A DNA stretch of 64,000 nucleotides from positions 558,001 through 622,000 of the forward strand of contig BCIK01000009.1 of assembly GCA_039545295.1 (NCBI GenBank), read 5' to 3'. The stretch is from Udeniomyces pyricola. Lineage: Eukaryota > Basidiomycota > Tremellomycetes > Cystofilobasidiales > Mrakiaceae. The notes under the pieces are model-generated. The model had not been told where the DNA came from and ran no database searches. It saw only the letters and a list, made by a program, of their open reading frames with translations. Both the position numbers and the translations under genes were made by a program. This document shows, in pieces, positions 37,614 to 51,883 of this stretch (the stretch's first letter is position 1; every line of letters begins with the position of its first letter).

Positions 37614-39229
37614 TTAGGCCAGCCCCAGCTTGCCCAACCTGACTCGCCTATAAAGCCCAAGGGCAACGACTGGTACAAAGCAGAGGTCATACCGATCAGC
37701 AAGGAAATGATGAGAGAGGGGCAAGTCAGGGTCGGAGCAGCTTGTCGAGAATCATATGACAACTCACGAGCGAGTCCGATCCAACTTCCTCCGATGCGGA
37801 CCCAGAGAGACGTGTTTCCCTGGGCCCAGTCCGATTGAGCCGCTCCGATGAATGGAACAGTAATCATGAGGGGAACGATAAAGACGTAGGCAGCAAGTCT
37901 ACGTTGGCAAAGGCCAATAGGAGGAAAGAGTATTTAGCAATCATTTACCATAGGTACAGAGCTGTGACAAAACGGGACGATAGTCCCAGACGAACCTGTG
38001 ATACTTCCACCACTTTTTGGCCGCATTTTGACCCCCGAGTAGGTTCCAAAGGTAAGGTGTCGATTGAACCAAGCCAAAGAGGGCTTGGGAGAGAAGAAGC
38101 ACCAAAAACGCAAGTCCAAGTCGACCGTGCCAGCTCTGATACCATCTAGAAGTCAGCTCACACGATCTTCCGATTCTGAAGGATTCGAGTACAGGAGAAA
38201 GAGATACGAACAGTGAAGTGCTTGGCACCGTGCCGGTTTTTGTTGACGTAAATAGCGGCTGGAGAGGGAGGAAAGCGGTGGAGATATCTAGGCCTCGTTA
38301 GGTTGATTGTACCTTTGGCACATGCGATAGGTGACGTTAGTGAAGAGGCACTGACTAGCTCCAATCACAAACGAGAGCAACGAAACTCCGTTGAGAGTGT
38401 GGTGGACGTGGAATGCCTGGTCTGTTGAAGTATTCAGTCAACAAAGATGAGTCAGCAGATTGAAGCAACACGTTTCTGGGTGGGGCCGGGCGAAGATTGA
38501 GGGTACGTACTCTTGGCTCGTGGGAACTCTTTGGAGGTCGGTTGTAAGACGGCGATTCCTATATGTGCAAAGATTGAGTGAGATATGAAAGAAGCGTAGT
38601 ATGGTCGTCGCGATGGCGAGTCAATTACAGGAGAGAGAAGAAGAAGAAAAAGAAAAAGAAGGAAACTAGGCAAGCGATCGGAGAAGAACGACGGACCAGT
38701 CACAAGCAGCGCAACTCCAATCGATTGGAAGAGGGGGTGCAAGGCAAATATTCCGAGCTTGCTCGCATCGTTGGTGATGAAAATCGACCACCATACGGAG
38801 GGGACAAACAGAAGCAGTCCAGCCTTTATGTACGCATGTTGATACGAGTGTGACGAGACCGGGATTACGAGCGAGGTTTGGGCAAACGTCGAATCGGATC
38901 GGCGGGGAAGGAAGACAGAAGGAGGATGAAGGGAAGAATCAGACCAGATCGGCTAGCGTGAGATAAGGTTTCTAAAAAGATCTCGCAAGTAAGGTCTTCA
39001 TTGGAGTCGTATGTGACACTTGTCAAGTGGCGATCAGGTCATCCGGCTATGGGGCGGTGGTGAGGATGTGAGGCAGGGATGACCGAGAACGCGTGGGGCG
39101 AGGCGATGGCCTCACAAGGATCGCAAAGAGCCCGAGTACGTCGCTGGAGTGTCTGCTCGCAGGCGTAGATGGTGCCGACGAAAGGGGAGTCGACTCCGAC
39201 AAGAAAGGGGTGCTTTCTGTAGTTGGCAT
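37614..39229 (-). CDS. Eukaryotic cytochrome b561 domain membrane protein
   Basis: Nine in-frame exons give about 255 residues. Seen: a Ser/Thr/Pro-rich cytosolic N-terminus (MPTTESTPFLSESTPLSSAP); VLGLFAIL joined to KPYLTLADL and AGLLLFVPSVWWSIFI; ALHPLFQSIGVALLVTG; FHVHHTLNGVSLLSFVIGA; NKNRHGAKHFT joined to SWHGRLGLAFLVLLLSQALF; KYHR joined to LAAYVFIVPLMITVPFIGAA; and a last helix ending in YRRVRLGKLGLA. Histidines in ALHP, FHVHH, SWHG and KYHR match the positions where b561 proteins bind two hemes. Known: b561 proteins move electrons across membranes, often from ascorbate to ferric iron. There is no DOMON domain. The stop (TAA, 37614) follows an intron whose acceptor is near 37670, and the basic tail fits a topogenic end. 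Confidence 0.85.
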
Positions 39230-39648
39230 AGGTGAATATTAGGGGTGATAGTGGGATTATAGGTGAGCGTTAGGCGAACGGACACGGTGGAAATAAAGGA
39301 GGGGGACAAAAGGCGAGAGATCGTGCTTCGGCGATGTCCTTTGCTGGTTCACATGCATCCCTTCCCCAGCCTCATCGGCCTATTCATCATCATCATCATC
39401 GTCAACCCTGTTTCCGATAGAATAACGTCATAGTGTCACATTCCCTCACCCTTGCACACGGTTTCAAGCAACCATCATTGTCTAATCCCATCTTGTACAG
39501 AACAACACAGCATACATAAACACAATGGGATAAGCTCACCCGAAGCATGCGTCTAAGCCGGTCCTAAGCCGTTGACCGAAGGCCTCTAATATAGTCTATA
39601 CGTCGACTCCCTTCCTCTACGACTCAACATCGTGCCTCACATCGTTCC
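39230..39648. other. Intergenic region, b561 promoter side
   Basis: About 420 bp between the b561 start codon and the PIG-H stop codon, both on the minus strand. A TCATCATCATCATC run lies at about 39385-39400. No ORF with protein character is seen. Confidence 0.4.
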
Positions 39649-40647
39649 TCACATCGAGTCCCAGATCTTGCCGCACACCTCGCCAGACTTCCACGAGCAT
39701 CGTCGACTTGGGAAGAAAGTTCTGAGAGACGAATCAACAAGGGTTGAGATCAGCATACACCCCGATGAACACGAAGTATTCACCTCCGTCATGAAAGATG
39801 CCCCTTCGTTCTGCTCCATGTCTTAACTGTCACGAACCTCGTATGCAACCGACACAGTGCTTCGTCCCTTGAGAACGATGCCCAAATAACCGACTATAGC
39901 CCATCTCCTCAATCCCTCGTTGAGAACGATATCGAGGATATCTTCTAGGGGGATGAACGTCCGGGATGTCGCTCGAAAACATCGGAAGGGAAGAAAGATT
40001 GGTACAGAACTCGAAGAGAGAAGGATGCCGAGTGGAGGGATGGTCGTGATGGACTCTGGGATGGGAACCACCAAAAGTCATAGATACATAGTGAAGGATG
40101 AGTAAAAATTCGCAACTAGAAGGGCAATACCTGGTCGATTCGAGTCGCAGGCGTCTTCAGTAACGACACGCCAGAGGGGAAGGGTGATGCTGCTTCCTAC
40201 CTGATAAAAGCATTCGTCCCATCAACGCGTAGACACAAAGTACGAGTATGGCAAGAACGATCCCGCTGGGCATCTATGATAAGCGTGATCCAGCAGAAGG
40301 TACACAGTTAGCCGTTGTGCGATCTCGACGGGGCCTTGATTGACGCGACTAAGAGGTACCGAGCACGGCAGGTTGGTACGCACCCACTCATGACATTGGA
40401 GACTCCAAGTGAACTCCTCGAACCATGGTTGATCGTTTGGTGCAGCGCGAACGAGCGAGGCGATGAGACCAGCGACGACAAGCCATCTTGTGCAGAGACT
40501 GCCAAGGCGAGAGGAGAGGGGGTATTCATGCCGAACGATGCGGTACTCGTGGGTTGCAGGGGCAAGCTGGAGCCGATCGAGCCGATAGCGGGCATCAGAG
40601 CAGAGGAGCTTGGATGATGGAAGGGGTGACGGTGGCTTGTGGTTCAT
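39649..40647 (-). CDS. GPI15: PIG-H/GPI15 subunit of GPI-GlcNAc transferase
   Basis: Seen: an N-terminus from MNHKPPSPLPSSKLL with a hydrophobic helix (RWLVVAGLIASLVRAA); a second helix (MPSGIVLAILVLCVYALMGR, exon about 40264-40204); then the PIG-H core ESITTIPPLGILL, RTFIPLEDILDIVLNEGLRR and WAIVGYLGIVLKG; and, after an intron, NFLPKSTMLVEVWRGVRQDL ending at TGA 39649. The helical hairpin followed by a cytosolic domain with an ILDIVxNEGL motif and a leucine-proline tail is diagnostic. Known: the protein joins PIG-A, PIG-C and others in the ER complex that adds GlcNAc to phosphatidylinositol, step one of GPI-anchor synthesis. A possible 24-nt microexon near 40135-40158 fits the phase but may be intronic. 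The start codon is tentative. Confidence 0.85.
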
Positions 40648-41167
40648 GCCATTGCTCGATGAGTTTGGATACACGAGGGAAGTGAGGTCCGGTCGGGGGA
40701 CTGCTGGGCCGGGATAGTCAAATGATGTATATATATGGGAGAGGCCGGTGACAGCGCGCTGAACAGGAATCCCAAGATCCCAAACTTGCAAGGGATGAAG
40801 CTATGAAGCATCGACTGATCGATGATGATGCGTTCAATTATCTAAACAATTGATAATTTCCTGCGTCAGCTGGTTCAAAGTGGGTGACCAACCTATTCCA
40901 AATCCAGTACTGTTACAAGTAAACAAATCAAACAAACGTCAAGCAGTCATCCGATCATCGGCTCAATGCCGCGTGTGGTGACTTCCGTCGACGTTTCCCT
41001 TCGACCCGCTAACCTCCCCTCGTTTGCTTTTCTTCTTCATCCCGCCTCGGCCTCTTACCCTTAATCCCGTCTCCTCTCGCTCCCTTCCCTCATTAATCTC
41101 ATCCTACATCCATCATCTCCTCAGCTCAGTTGACGGCTTTTTTCTCCCAGTCGCTGCCTCGCCCCCC
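40648..41167. promoter_or_regulatory. Shared divergent promoter of PIG-H and exo-glucanase
   Basis: Only 520 bp separate the two start codons on opposite strands. A TATATATA element lies at about 40727-40736, some 80 bp upstream of the PIG-H start. The side next to the glucanase is CT-rich (41020-41160), as in many fungal 5' UTRs. The elements are predicted from sequence only. Confidence 0.5.
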
Positions 41168-44100
41168 ATGTCGACCAACGACGCTCCCTACGATCCCCCG
41201 TCGATCCTTCCTCATGCCGACACCGTCCCGACATCCCCTGGCCAAGAACAGGGCGCCTTCCCGGCCTACACTCAACCTCTTGCTACCGGTGACGATGAGA
41301 GTGCAGATATCACTGGGCTCGGTGGCTGTGAGTCCTCGTTCGATCAGTAATCACAAATGGGGGTTTTCCACCTTCCTTCTCTATCCCCCCGGGGGGGATC
41401 GGCACCCCCCTTCCAAGCCAAACCGTCTTGTTTTGATCATTTTACCGGAGCTTCCTGCCGTCCGATATCTTGACTCCTTTCGCTGACTATCTCTCCTACC
41501 CTTCTTCGTCCCCTCCTACTTGAATGACTCGGATCTATTGTGCTCAATTGTGATCTCCGCCTTTCGTGTCGTTGATCGCCTGACCGCTCCGTTTTCGCGC
41601 GGCGCTCCACCCGGATTCAACGCTCCCGCAGTTCCAAATGCCCAGTTTTCTCGTTATAGTCACGCTTCATCTCTCGGCGGAATTCCTGGCATGTCCAGAA
41701 GCGACAGCACCTATACGGATGGTGGTGCCAGTGCGACTGAAGGCAATGGAGTGAGTCACCCATCGTTCTTGCCCCCACTCTCTCGGCCCCCTTGAGGCCC
41801 GTTCATTTGACGCTCAGGGTGAAGTGGGTTACCGCCGAGCTTTCCTCAATCCGACGGCGAGGAAAGCCGGTGCGCGCGATGGCCCCTGCCGAAAAACTGT
41901 ATCCTTTCTAGTACCCTCGCTACCCCTTGACAAGGGGGTGACATACAAGACTAGGAAGATACTTGATTCATGCCTTGCATATCAGCAGGGCTATGTCCAA
42001 ACCGGCATCCCCTACGCGACTTCGCATGTGTTTAGCTTCCCTGGTCTGCTCTCGGGATACGGACCTTGAACCGATGCGGGGCCCGAAGCTCGAGATTCGA
42101 GCGAATGCTCTCCTCGTCAACCCTTTGTTCTTGTTGTTATTATCATTATTGACGAAGGAACTAGCCAAGTTCCGTCTGAAGTGAATGTCCTGTTTGTTGC
42201 CATAACTGACCACGGTTCTACCCACCCGCTGCTGCCCCTATGTCATCACACTATTATAGCTATACGCTCCCGTGATGGGCGCGCGTCCAGGATCGTCTTT
42301 ATCCTCTGCTGGCATGCTCGCATCGTCGTCTTCTGCCTACAACGTTGATCCCAACCGAGGCTCGTATGTGGCTGCCCCGATTGCAAGCCCAGATCTGAAC
42401 AAAGAAGGTGGCTTCGAACTCGCCCAAGTTAGTCGATCGGGCGTCATCGCTTGTACAGTCGTGGTCTGCAATGAGATGGTTGAAGGCTCAACTCTCTTCT
42501 GTAACATGACTTGTTTTTACACTCCCCATTCCGCCAGGCTGAAAAATATGCTGCTGGGGCGAGTGGCGGCGGTCGAGAGTATGCCATGGGTGCCGCCGGT
42601 GGAGGAAGCTTGTGGGCACGAAAGAAAAAATGGATCCTTGCTGCTTTGGCTGCCCTGCTCATCATCATCGCCGTCGCGGTGGCCGTGCCCGTATCGTAAG
42701 TAACGACAGCGCCCTTGCTCGGTCGCAATCGCCAACGGATACGATGCGAAGCTAACCGGATGAGCTCCTTAATTGGCATTGACCGCTACGATGCCCCTCT
42801 CGGCTCAAACAGACTCGCCAACAAAAACTCGTCCTCCAAGAACAATGCCGTCGTTGCCAATCCCGCCAGCTCAACCTCGAAGGCGTCAAAAAGCTCATCG
42901 ACCGCGTCGGCCTCGCAGGGCGTTCCCACAGTGGTCTCGGCTGCCGTGTTTGGCGCAGCTGGTTCGACGGTCGTCATGGCCGACGGCTCGGATGGTTTCA
43001 CTTACGAGAACGATTTTGGTGGCTACTGGGGTTGGGACGCTAGCAACCCACTGGACACATCAACAGCTGGGCGATGCCAAAGCTGGAGTCCTCGTCTGAA
43101 CGAGACTTTCAGATACGGCGTGGACAAGATCCGTGGGTGAGTGTCGACCCCCAAGTATACATCGTTGCATTGACAAATTCCGATCAGATCCATTTGCTGA
43201 TGATGTTCCTGCTCGCTGATCATGTATTTTGCTCGGTCGACAGGGTCAACCTTGGCGGTTGGCTGAACACGGAACCTTTCATCGTCCCCGGCCTTTACGA
43301 GCAGTATGCCAATGCCACCTATACCCCCGTAGATGAATGGCACCTCAGCCTCGCCATGGGTGACAATCTAGCCACTGCGATGGAGAACCACTATAAGACG
43401 TTTGTCACCGAGCGAGACTTTATGGAGATTGCTGCCGCCGGCTTCAACTACGTCCGAATGTAGGAACGCTTTTTGCTGCTTTCACGATCCTTCGCAACCT
43501 ACAGACCCCGCTGACATGGACTATCAACGATCCCGCATCTTTTCGTTTCCGCTCGCACTGACAGCCCAATCGGCTACTGGGCCATCGAAGTGTACGAAGG
43601 CGAACCTTTCCTCGAGAAGGTGTCTTGGACCTACTTCCTCAAGGCGATCGAGTACGTGGCATCTTTGCTCGTTCCTCTTTTCTATGACAAGGATTTGACT
43701 GTAATATCTCTCTGGTCATTTACAGATGGGCACGCAAGTACGGACTTCGAATCAACCTCGATCTGCACGCGGTCCCGGGCTCGCAGAATGGATGGAACCA
43801 CTCAGGCAAGATGGACAAAATTAGTCAGTGGTTCTCTTGGGTGTTTCACTTCAACTTCATTGATCGCCTCTGACTTCGACTTTCATCCCATGTCATGGGT
43901 TCCGTTTCTGCCTGTACCGCAATTTGTAGACTTCATGAGCGGCCTAATGGGCCTTGCTAATGGACAGCGCGCGCTCAACTACGTCCGTACGCTCGCTCAG
44001 TTCATCGCTCAGCCAGAGTACAAAGATGTCGTCACCATGTTCGGTATCCTCAATGAGCCATTCATTCCGTACGTTGATACGTTTAGTCCTTCATCCGCTC

Positions 44101-45924
44101 TGTTTCCCGCTTTCTCGTACCACGCATTGTGACAGTGCTGACCCGAAGCAACCTCGACGTCTTGGACGTACCAAAAAAAACTACAGAAGCATCGGAGTCG
44201 CTCCCATTGAATCTTGGTACACAGAGGCGTACGATATCGTCCGATCCATCACAGGTCTTGGCGAGGGCAATGGTCCTTGGATTGCCATTCGTGAGTGTAC
44301 CATATGACGAGCTCATCCGAGCGACGCACCTTCATCAACCACTCGTACGAGAATCCTCTAACTTGTCGTTCTCCTCTTGTGGGTTTTGATTCTCAAGACG
44401 ATGGCTTCGACGGCGTCAGCCACTGGGCTGGCTTCCTCTCTGGCAGCGACCGACTTTCTCTGGATACCCACACCTACGTTGCCTTCGACGATCCTCACAC
44501 GATACCCCTCTCGTCTTTCCCAGCCTTGGCGTGTAACAATTGGGGAGCTATGGTCAATACGAGCATGAACGCCTTTGGACTCACGCATTCGGGCGAATGG
44601 AGTATGGCCGTCAACGATTGGTAGGTGGCACATCGCAGTGTATTTTGCTTGGTCAAACGCGTACCAATCTCTAATTATGTCTGTGTGTGCATCTACAATT
44701 GTTGATAAACTTCCTAGCGGCAAGTGGGTCACTGGTGTGGGGCTTGGAACCAGGTGGCAAGGCAATTTCACCGGCTACACAGTAAACCATGGCAGTTGCG
44801 ACCCCTTTACCGACTGGCGAAGTGAGTGTTATGATCGCCCCGTTCTCGCCGCCTGTTCTGAGATATCTAGCCTGTCGCTTTTTGCTGACGTTGATCTCTC
44901 GCCTGTCTTTTTGGGTCGATCTTTGTTTAGCCTGGAACGCTACGACCATCCAAGCGTACCAAAACTTTGCTCTTGCCTCGATGGATGCTCTGCAGAACTA
45001 GTGAGCTTCATTGTTCTTGGCCTTGGGTCGCGAGGTTCGGCACGTGCTTGGCCAATGACTAATGCCTCGATCTCGATTTCCTCTTTACACAGCTTCTTCT
45101 GGACTTGGAAGATCGGAAATTCGACCGTCGAAGCTTACACCCCCAACCCGATGTGGAACTACCAGCTTGGACTCGCGATGGGATGGTCTCCCAAGGATCC
45201 CCGAGCGGCGACCGGATTCTGTGCCTCGCTCGGCGTCGAAGAGGTTCAATTTGATGGAACTTTCCCTTCAGCTTGGATGACTGGCGGCGCTGGTGCCGGA
45301 ACGAGTGTTTCGACGAGGAACGCCTGGCCGCCCCAGAGCATGACTCAGGGCGTCTCTGCTGCTGAGGTAAGTTGGTATAAGATGAGAATCATGCGCCTGT
45401 TGTCCGTCGTTGTTGACTCTTTTCGCTCTTCTCCAGATGACTCAAATTCCTCAGTTCGTCATGACGGGAACGCCGGTGACTCTTCCTGGGCCGTGGGTAC
45501 TCATCGTCCTGCAAGTAGACACATTCACCACCACCCCAATTGCTCACGCCTCTATCTTCCGATCCATTTTGCTCCTCAGAACCTACACGACTCCCGGAGG
45601 AACGAGTGTCATCCCGGCCGGTAACGGATGGGCCAACCCGTCTGACACGGCCAAGGCATACGCGAAGGTTTCAGGGTGCGCCATGCCTTTCGCTGTCCAT
45701 CGACCATCATCCGCTACATAACGATATGCCATACACACACTCTAACGTTTTTTTTTTCTCCCTCGTATGTTGTTTCCATCAGCTGCACCTATCCTGATCC
45801 ATGGGACGATGGAACCGATTCTCCTGGCACCAATGCCTGTGGCGCGGGTGCAATCTCGACTGCTCTCCTCAAGCGGGCGCCTCAGCCGATGCCTGCCCCG
45901 ACGGCCTATGCTCCTCGTCGTTGA
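41168..45924 (+). CDS. EXG1: Membrane-anchored exo-1,3-beta-glucanase (GH5)
   Basis: Seen: a long Pro/Ser/Gly-rich cytosolic N-terminus from MSTNDAPYDPPSILP, a basic flank WARKKKW, one transmembrane helix (ILAALAALLIIIAVAVAVPV, about 42640-42698) and a Ser/Ala-rich stalk; this is a type II topology with the enzyme outside. The GH5 domain has VNLGGWLNTEPFIVP, FNYVRIPIGYWAIE (joined across an intron), INLDLHAVPGSQNGWNHSG, the acid/base Glu in GILNEPF (codon 44055-44057), DTHTYVAF, the nucleophile Glu in SGEWSMAVNDC (codon 44595-44597) and FFWTWKIGNS. All expected catalytic residues are present. Known: such enzymes trim beta-1,3-glucan in wall remodelling. The last exon adds a Pro/Cys-containing tail and stops at TGA 45922-45924. 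Some N-terminal exon edges are uncertain. Confidence 0.9.
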
Positions 45925-46812
45925 AGAACGCTCTCCTCCGGTCTCGTCATCGTACTTCTTTCCTTGACAACCTCGTTCCATCATCGTTGCCCCCTCTTGT
46001 CCTTCCCTCCTTTCCCTCCATTTCCTTCTCGTATGTGTTTGTGCTGTTGCTCCGTCCGTCTTGCATTTTCCGATTTCCCGATATGGACGTCGTCAACGCT
46101 TTCCTTCTCCCTACACCCTCACTCATTGCTTCAGCCGAGGACATGGTCTTCCTACCTTCCAATATTATCTCACATTGCCTTCGTGTCAGCTCTTACGTAA
46201 TCTAACCTAATCTTGGCTGGCAACTTGGCCTCACCCTTCGTTCCCTGACCCATTCGTCTTGTAGTCTAGCACGACCCTCCTTTTTTGCCTTTCCCTTCGT
46301 TCATTCTTGCCCCTGGTTACCCTAGCCCTTCTTGTATCTTGTCAGTTGCCTAGTGATTATCGCCCGAGAAACACCCCTTTTCTGTTTCGGCCAGCTTCGT
46401 CTTGAGCGTCTTCGTGTACGACATATGGACTTGTCGCTTTGACGGCGGTCGCTGAATCGTCTATTAAAAAAAAAAATCAGCTAGCTGTCCGCCGTTCGTG
46501 CGTATCTTTCAAGTGCGATATTGGGCAGAGCACTGGCAGACATCCGCCGACGAGCGTGATGAATCAAATCTCGAGTCTTCTAGCCGAAGATGTGCGGGGT
46601 CCTTGTGATGGAATATGCCACGGGTGCTTGACGCAAGAGGTATAAAAAGGAGGATTCTTATATTATCATTATGGAATTAATTCTTTTTCTGATAATCCAA
46701 AGCGCGGAATTTGACTGAATCGAATTCGCTGGTTGGCAACGCTTCCTTCTTCTCCCACCCATCACACCGGGTTCTCCCCATCCTAACCCCTCCCCTCCTT
46801 CAACTCTTTTCC
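45925..46812. other. Intergenic region between glucanase and ADE12
   Basis: It covers 888 bp between two plus-strand genes. The first part is CT-rich 3' UTR-like sequence, and an A10 run lies near 46467. The distal part holds the ADE12 promoter. ORFs in the first 250 bp read as Phe/Leu/Ser-rich sequence and are not called. Confidence 0.45.
46641..46648 (+). promoter_or_regulatory. Candidate TATA box of ADE12
   Basis: TATAAAAA lies 165 bp upstream of the ADE12 ATG, a usual distance for a fungal TATA element once a 5' UTR is allowed for. It is the clearest TATA match next to a start codon that I found here. Confidence 0.5.
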
Positions 46813-49791
<2,979 letters not shown>

Positions 49792-50559
49792 AAACAAGAA
49801 GTCATCAACTAGCATCGCTGCCAGTTCTAACCCTTCCTTTTTTTCATCTGCTCTTTCTCTGTCAAACGTCAAATCGTTTTTCTTCTGCTTCTTTCTCTCG
49901 TGGTGTTCTTCTTCGTCCCTCCTCTCTCATCTCTCTCTCTGTTCTATATACACAAATTCTTGGTTTCCTGAATGCTCCCTCTACAAGCCTCTTCTGGACT
50001 CAACCCTCTCTCGCCAAGAACCCCCTCCTCCTAAAAAAAACCTTCTCTATGCTTTTCCGTTCATGTGCCATTTCCGTTCCAATTCGTCTTCCTTTTTCTT
50101 CTCTGCTCTCTCTCTCTCTTCGTCTATGTTCGCTACCGGATCTGTCGACCCTCCTGGACCGTGTCGGGCGGGTGTATGTTTTCGGATCTGTTTGTGGGTC
50201 AAAAGCATGTGCGCCGGTCGATCTAATTGGGATCGAAGGATTGGGAGGTAATTTAACGAAGGATCAAAGGAGGGAGACGTTGAATATGGATAAGTTGATG
50301 GATAGAATGATTTGACTCGTGGATGCGCAGGATTGACGAGTGGTGAGAAATCTGAGAACGTATTACCAGCAACTACCAGACCAGCAACTACCAGATGGAA
50401 CGAAATAGAAAAGCCATGATGATATATATGTATAAGTTATAGTTGAGCAGGCGTGTTTCATGAACATGGATGGTGAGAGATTGGCCGTTGCGCATTCATG
50501 ATCATCATCGATATATCGACCATCCATCATCATCTCCACATCCCACAGTCTCACCAAGC
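49792..50559. other. Intergenic region between ADE12 and NUP82
   Basis: It covers 768 bp between two plus-strand genes. The first 350 bp are CT-rich (3' UTR-like; ORFs through it are Phe/Ser/Leu-rich). A GATATATATGTATA segment at about 50421-50434 lies some 130 bp upstream of the NUP82 start and could serve as an AT-rich promoter element. Confidence 0.4.
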
Positions 50560-51808
50560 ATGACGGCTTCCTTGACCTCCCCCGATGCCTGGCTGTCTGA
50601 TATCCTCCCAGCTCATCCCATCTTCACTCTTCCCCAACAGCAACAGCAGCAACTACATGCTCCTAACTCTCATCTCGACGCGTCGACCTCTTCCTCGGCG
50701 CAACTGACCGCTCCTTCTCGCTCGGGAACCAGCAACAGTCGAGCGAAGCGCAACATCATGGTAGTCAGGGGCGGAGACTTGATCGTCGCGGTTGATAAGG
50801 AGATTAGGATGTGTAGTTTGGCAGAGGCAAAATCTAGTGGTGGAAAAGCGTCTTATAAGGTATGCTGGCCTCCCAGACGCTTTGACAAAAGGAAGAAAGG
50901 GCTAAAGGAAAGTGACTGATGATGCCCTTCGTTCTCATCCTTACTTTCGTGCGTTCCTCGTCCTGCACGCTCGTGTGACACACACATATGGACATGCATA
51001 CACCCATCTGTAGACGTTGCACGCGTCGATTCTCAACTTTCCTATCCTTCAGCTCGTTCCGAACCCGACCGGGAAACTCCTGGCCGTCGTTGGCGCGCAT
51101 CAACTTGTCGTTGTCGTGCTGCCCCGACCGGGTTATGTCAAGCTCGTCGCGCCTGTCATCGAATGCAGGTTAGTCACAAAGACAACTTTGATACTATACA
51201 TCTTCACATGGCTCAAAACCAGGGGGGGGGGGAAACAACGAAAGCAGAGGAAAAGAGAAACAATCACGTTGACACCTTACCCTCAAACTCTTTCGTCTTC
51301 TTGTTTTGACCTATCCTCTCTGACAGGTCCATCTCGATAGGACCTTATCATCACTCCGCCAATGCTTCTCCACTCATCACCAAAGTTCTCTGGCATCCTT
51401 TTGGTTCCCTTGGGTCTTCCCTTCTCGTCCTCACGCTCGACGGTCTCCTACGCGAATACGATCCGCTCCAAGATTCAGAAGAGCCCCAACAANCCCTTTC
51501 CCTTGTCCCGCCTCGTTCCAAGGCGACCGCCTCGGGCGGGACCGGAGGCTTTGTAGCAGAAGAACCCGGAGCGAGAGAGGCGGTGAGCTTTTGTTTGGGT
51601 AAAGGAGAAGGCGATTGGGGTCAGTTGAGCTTGTATGGCCTCATGGGCAACGGGGACGTTTATGGGATTTGCCCGTTCTTACCAACGAATGCGTGAGTCT
51701 TGATCTCGTTTTTTTTTGTTGGGTCGGTCGGGAGATATTCGTCTCATGTGGCGTATGGAATAGTGAGAGTGCCTGGGAGAGTCGACGCAGCAGGCCAGCG
51801 TGTTTTTT

Positions 51809-51883
<75 letters not shown>

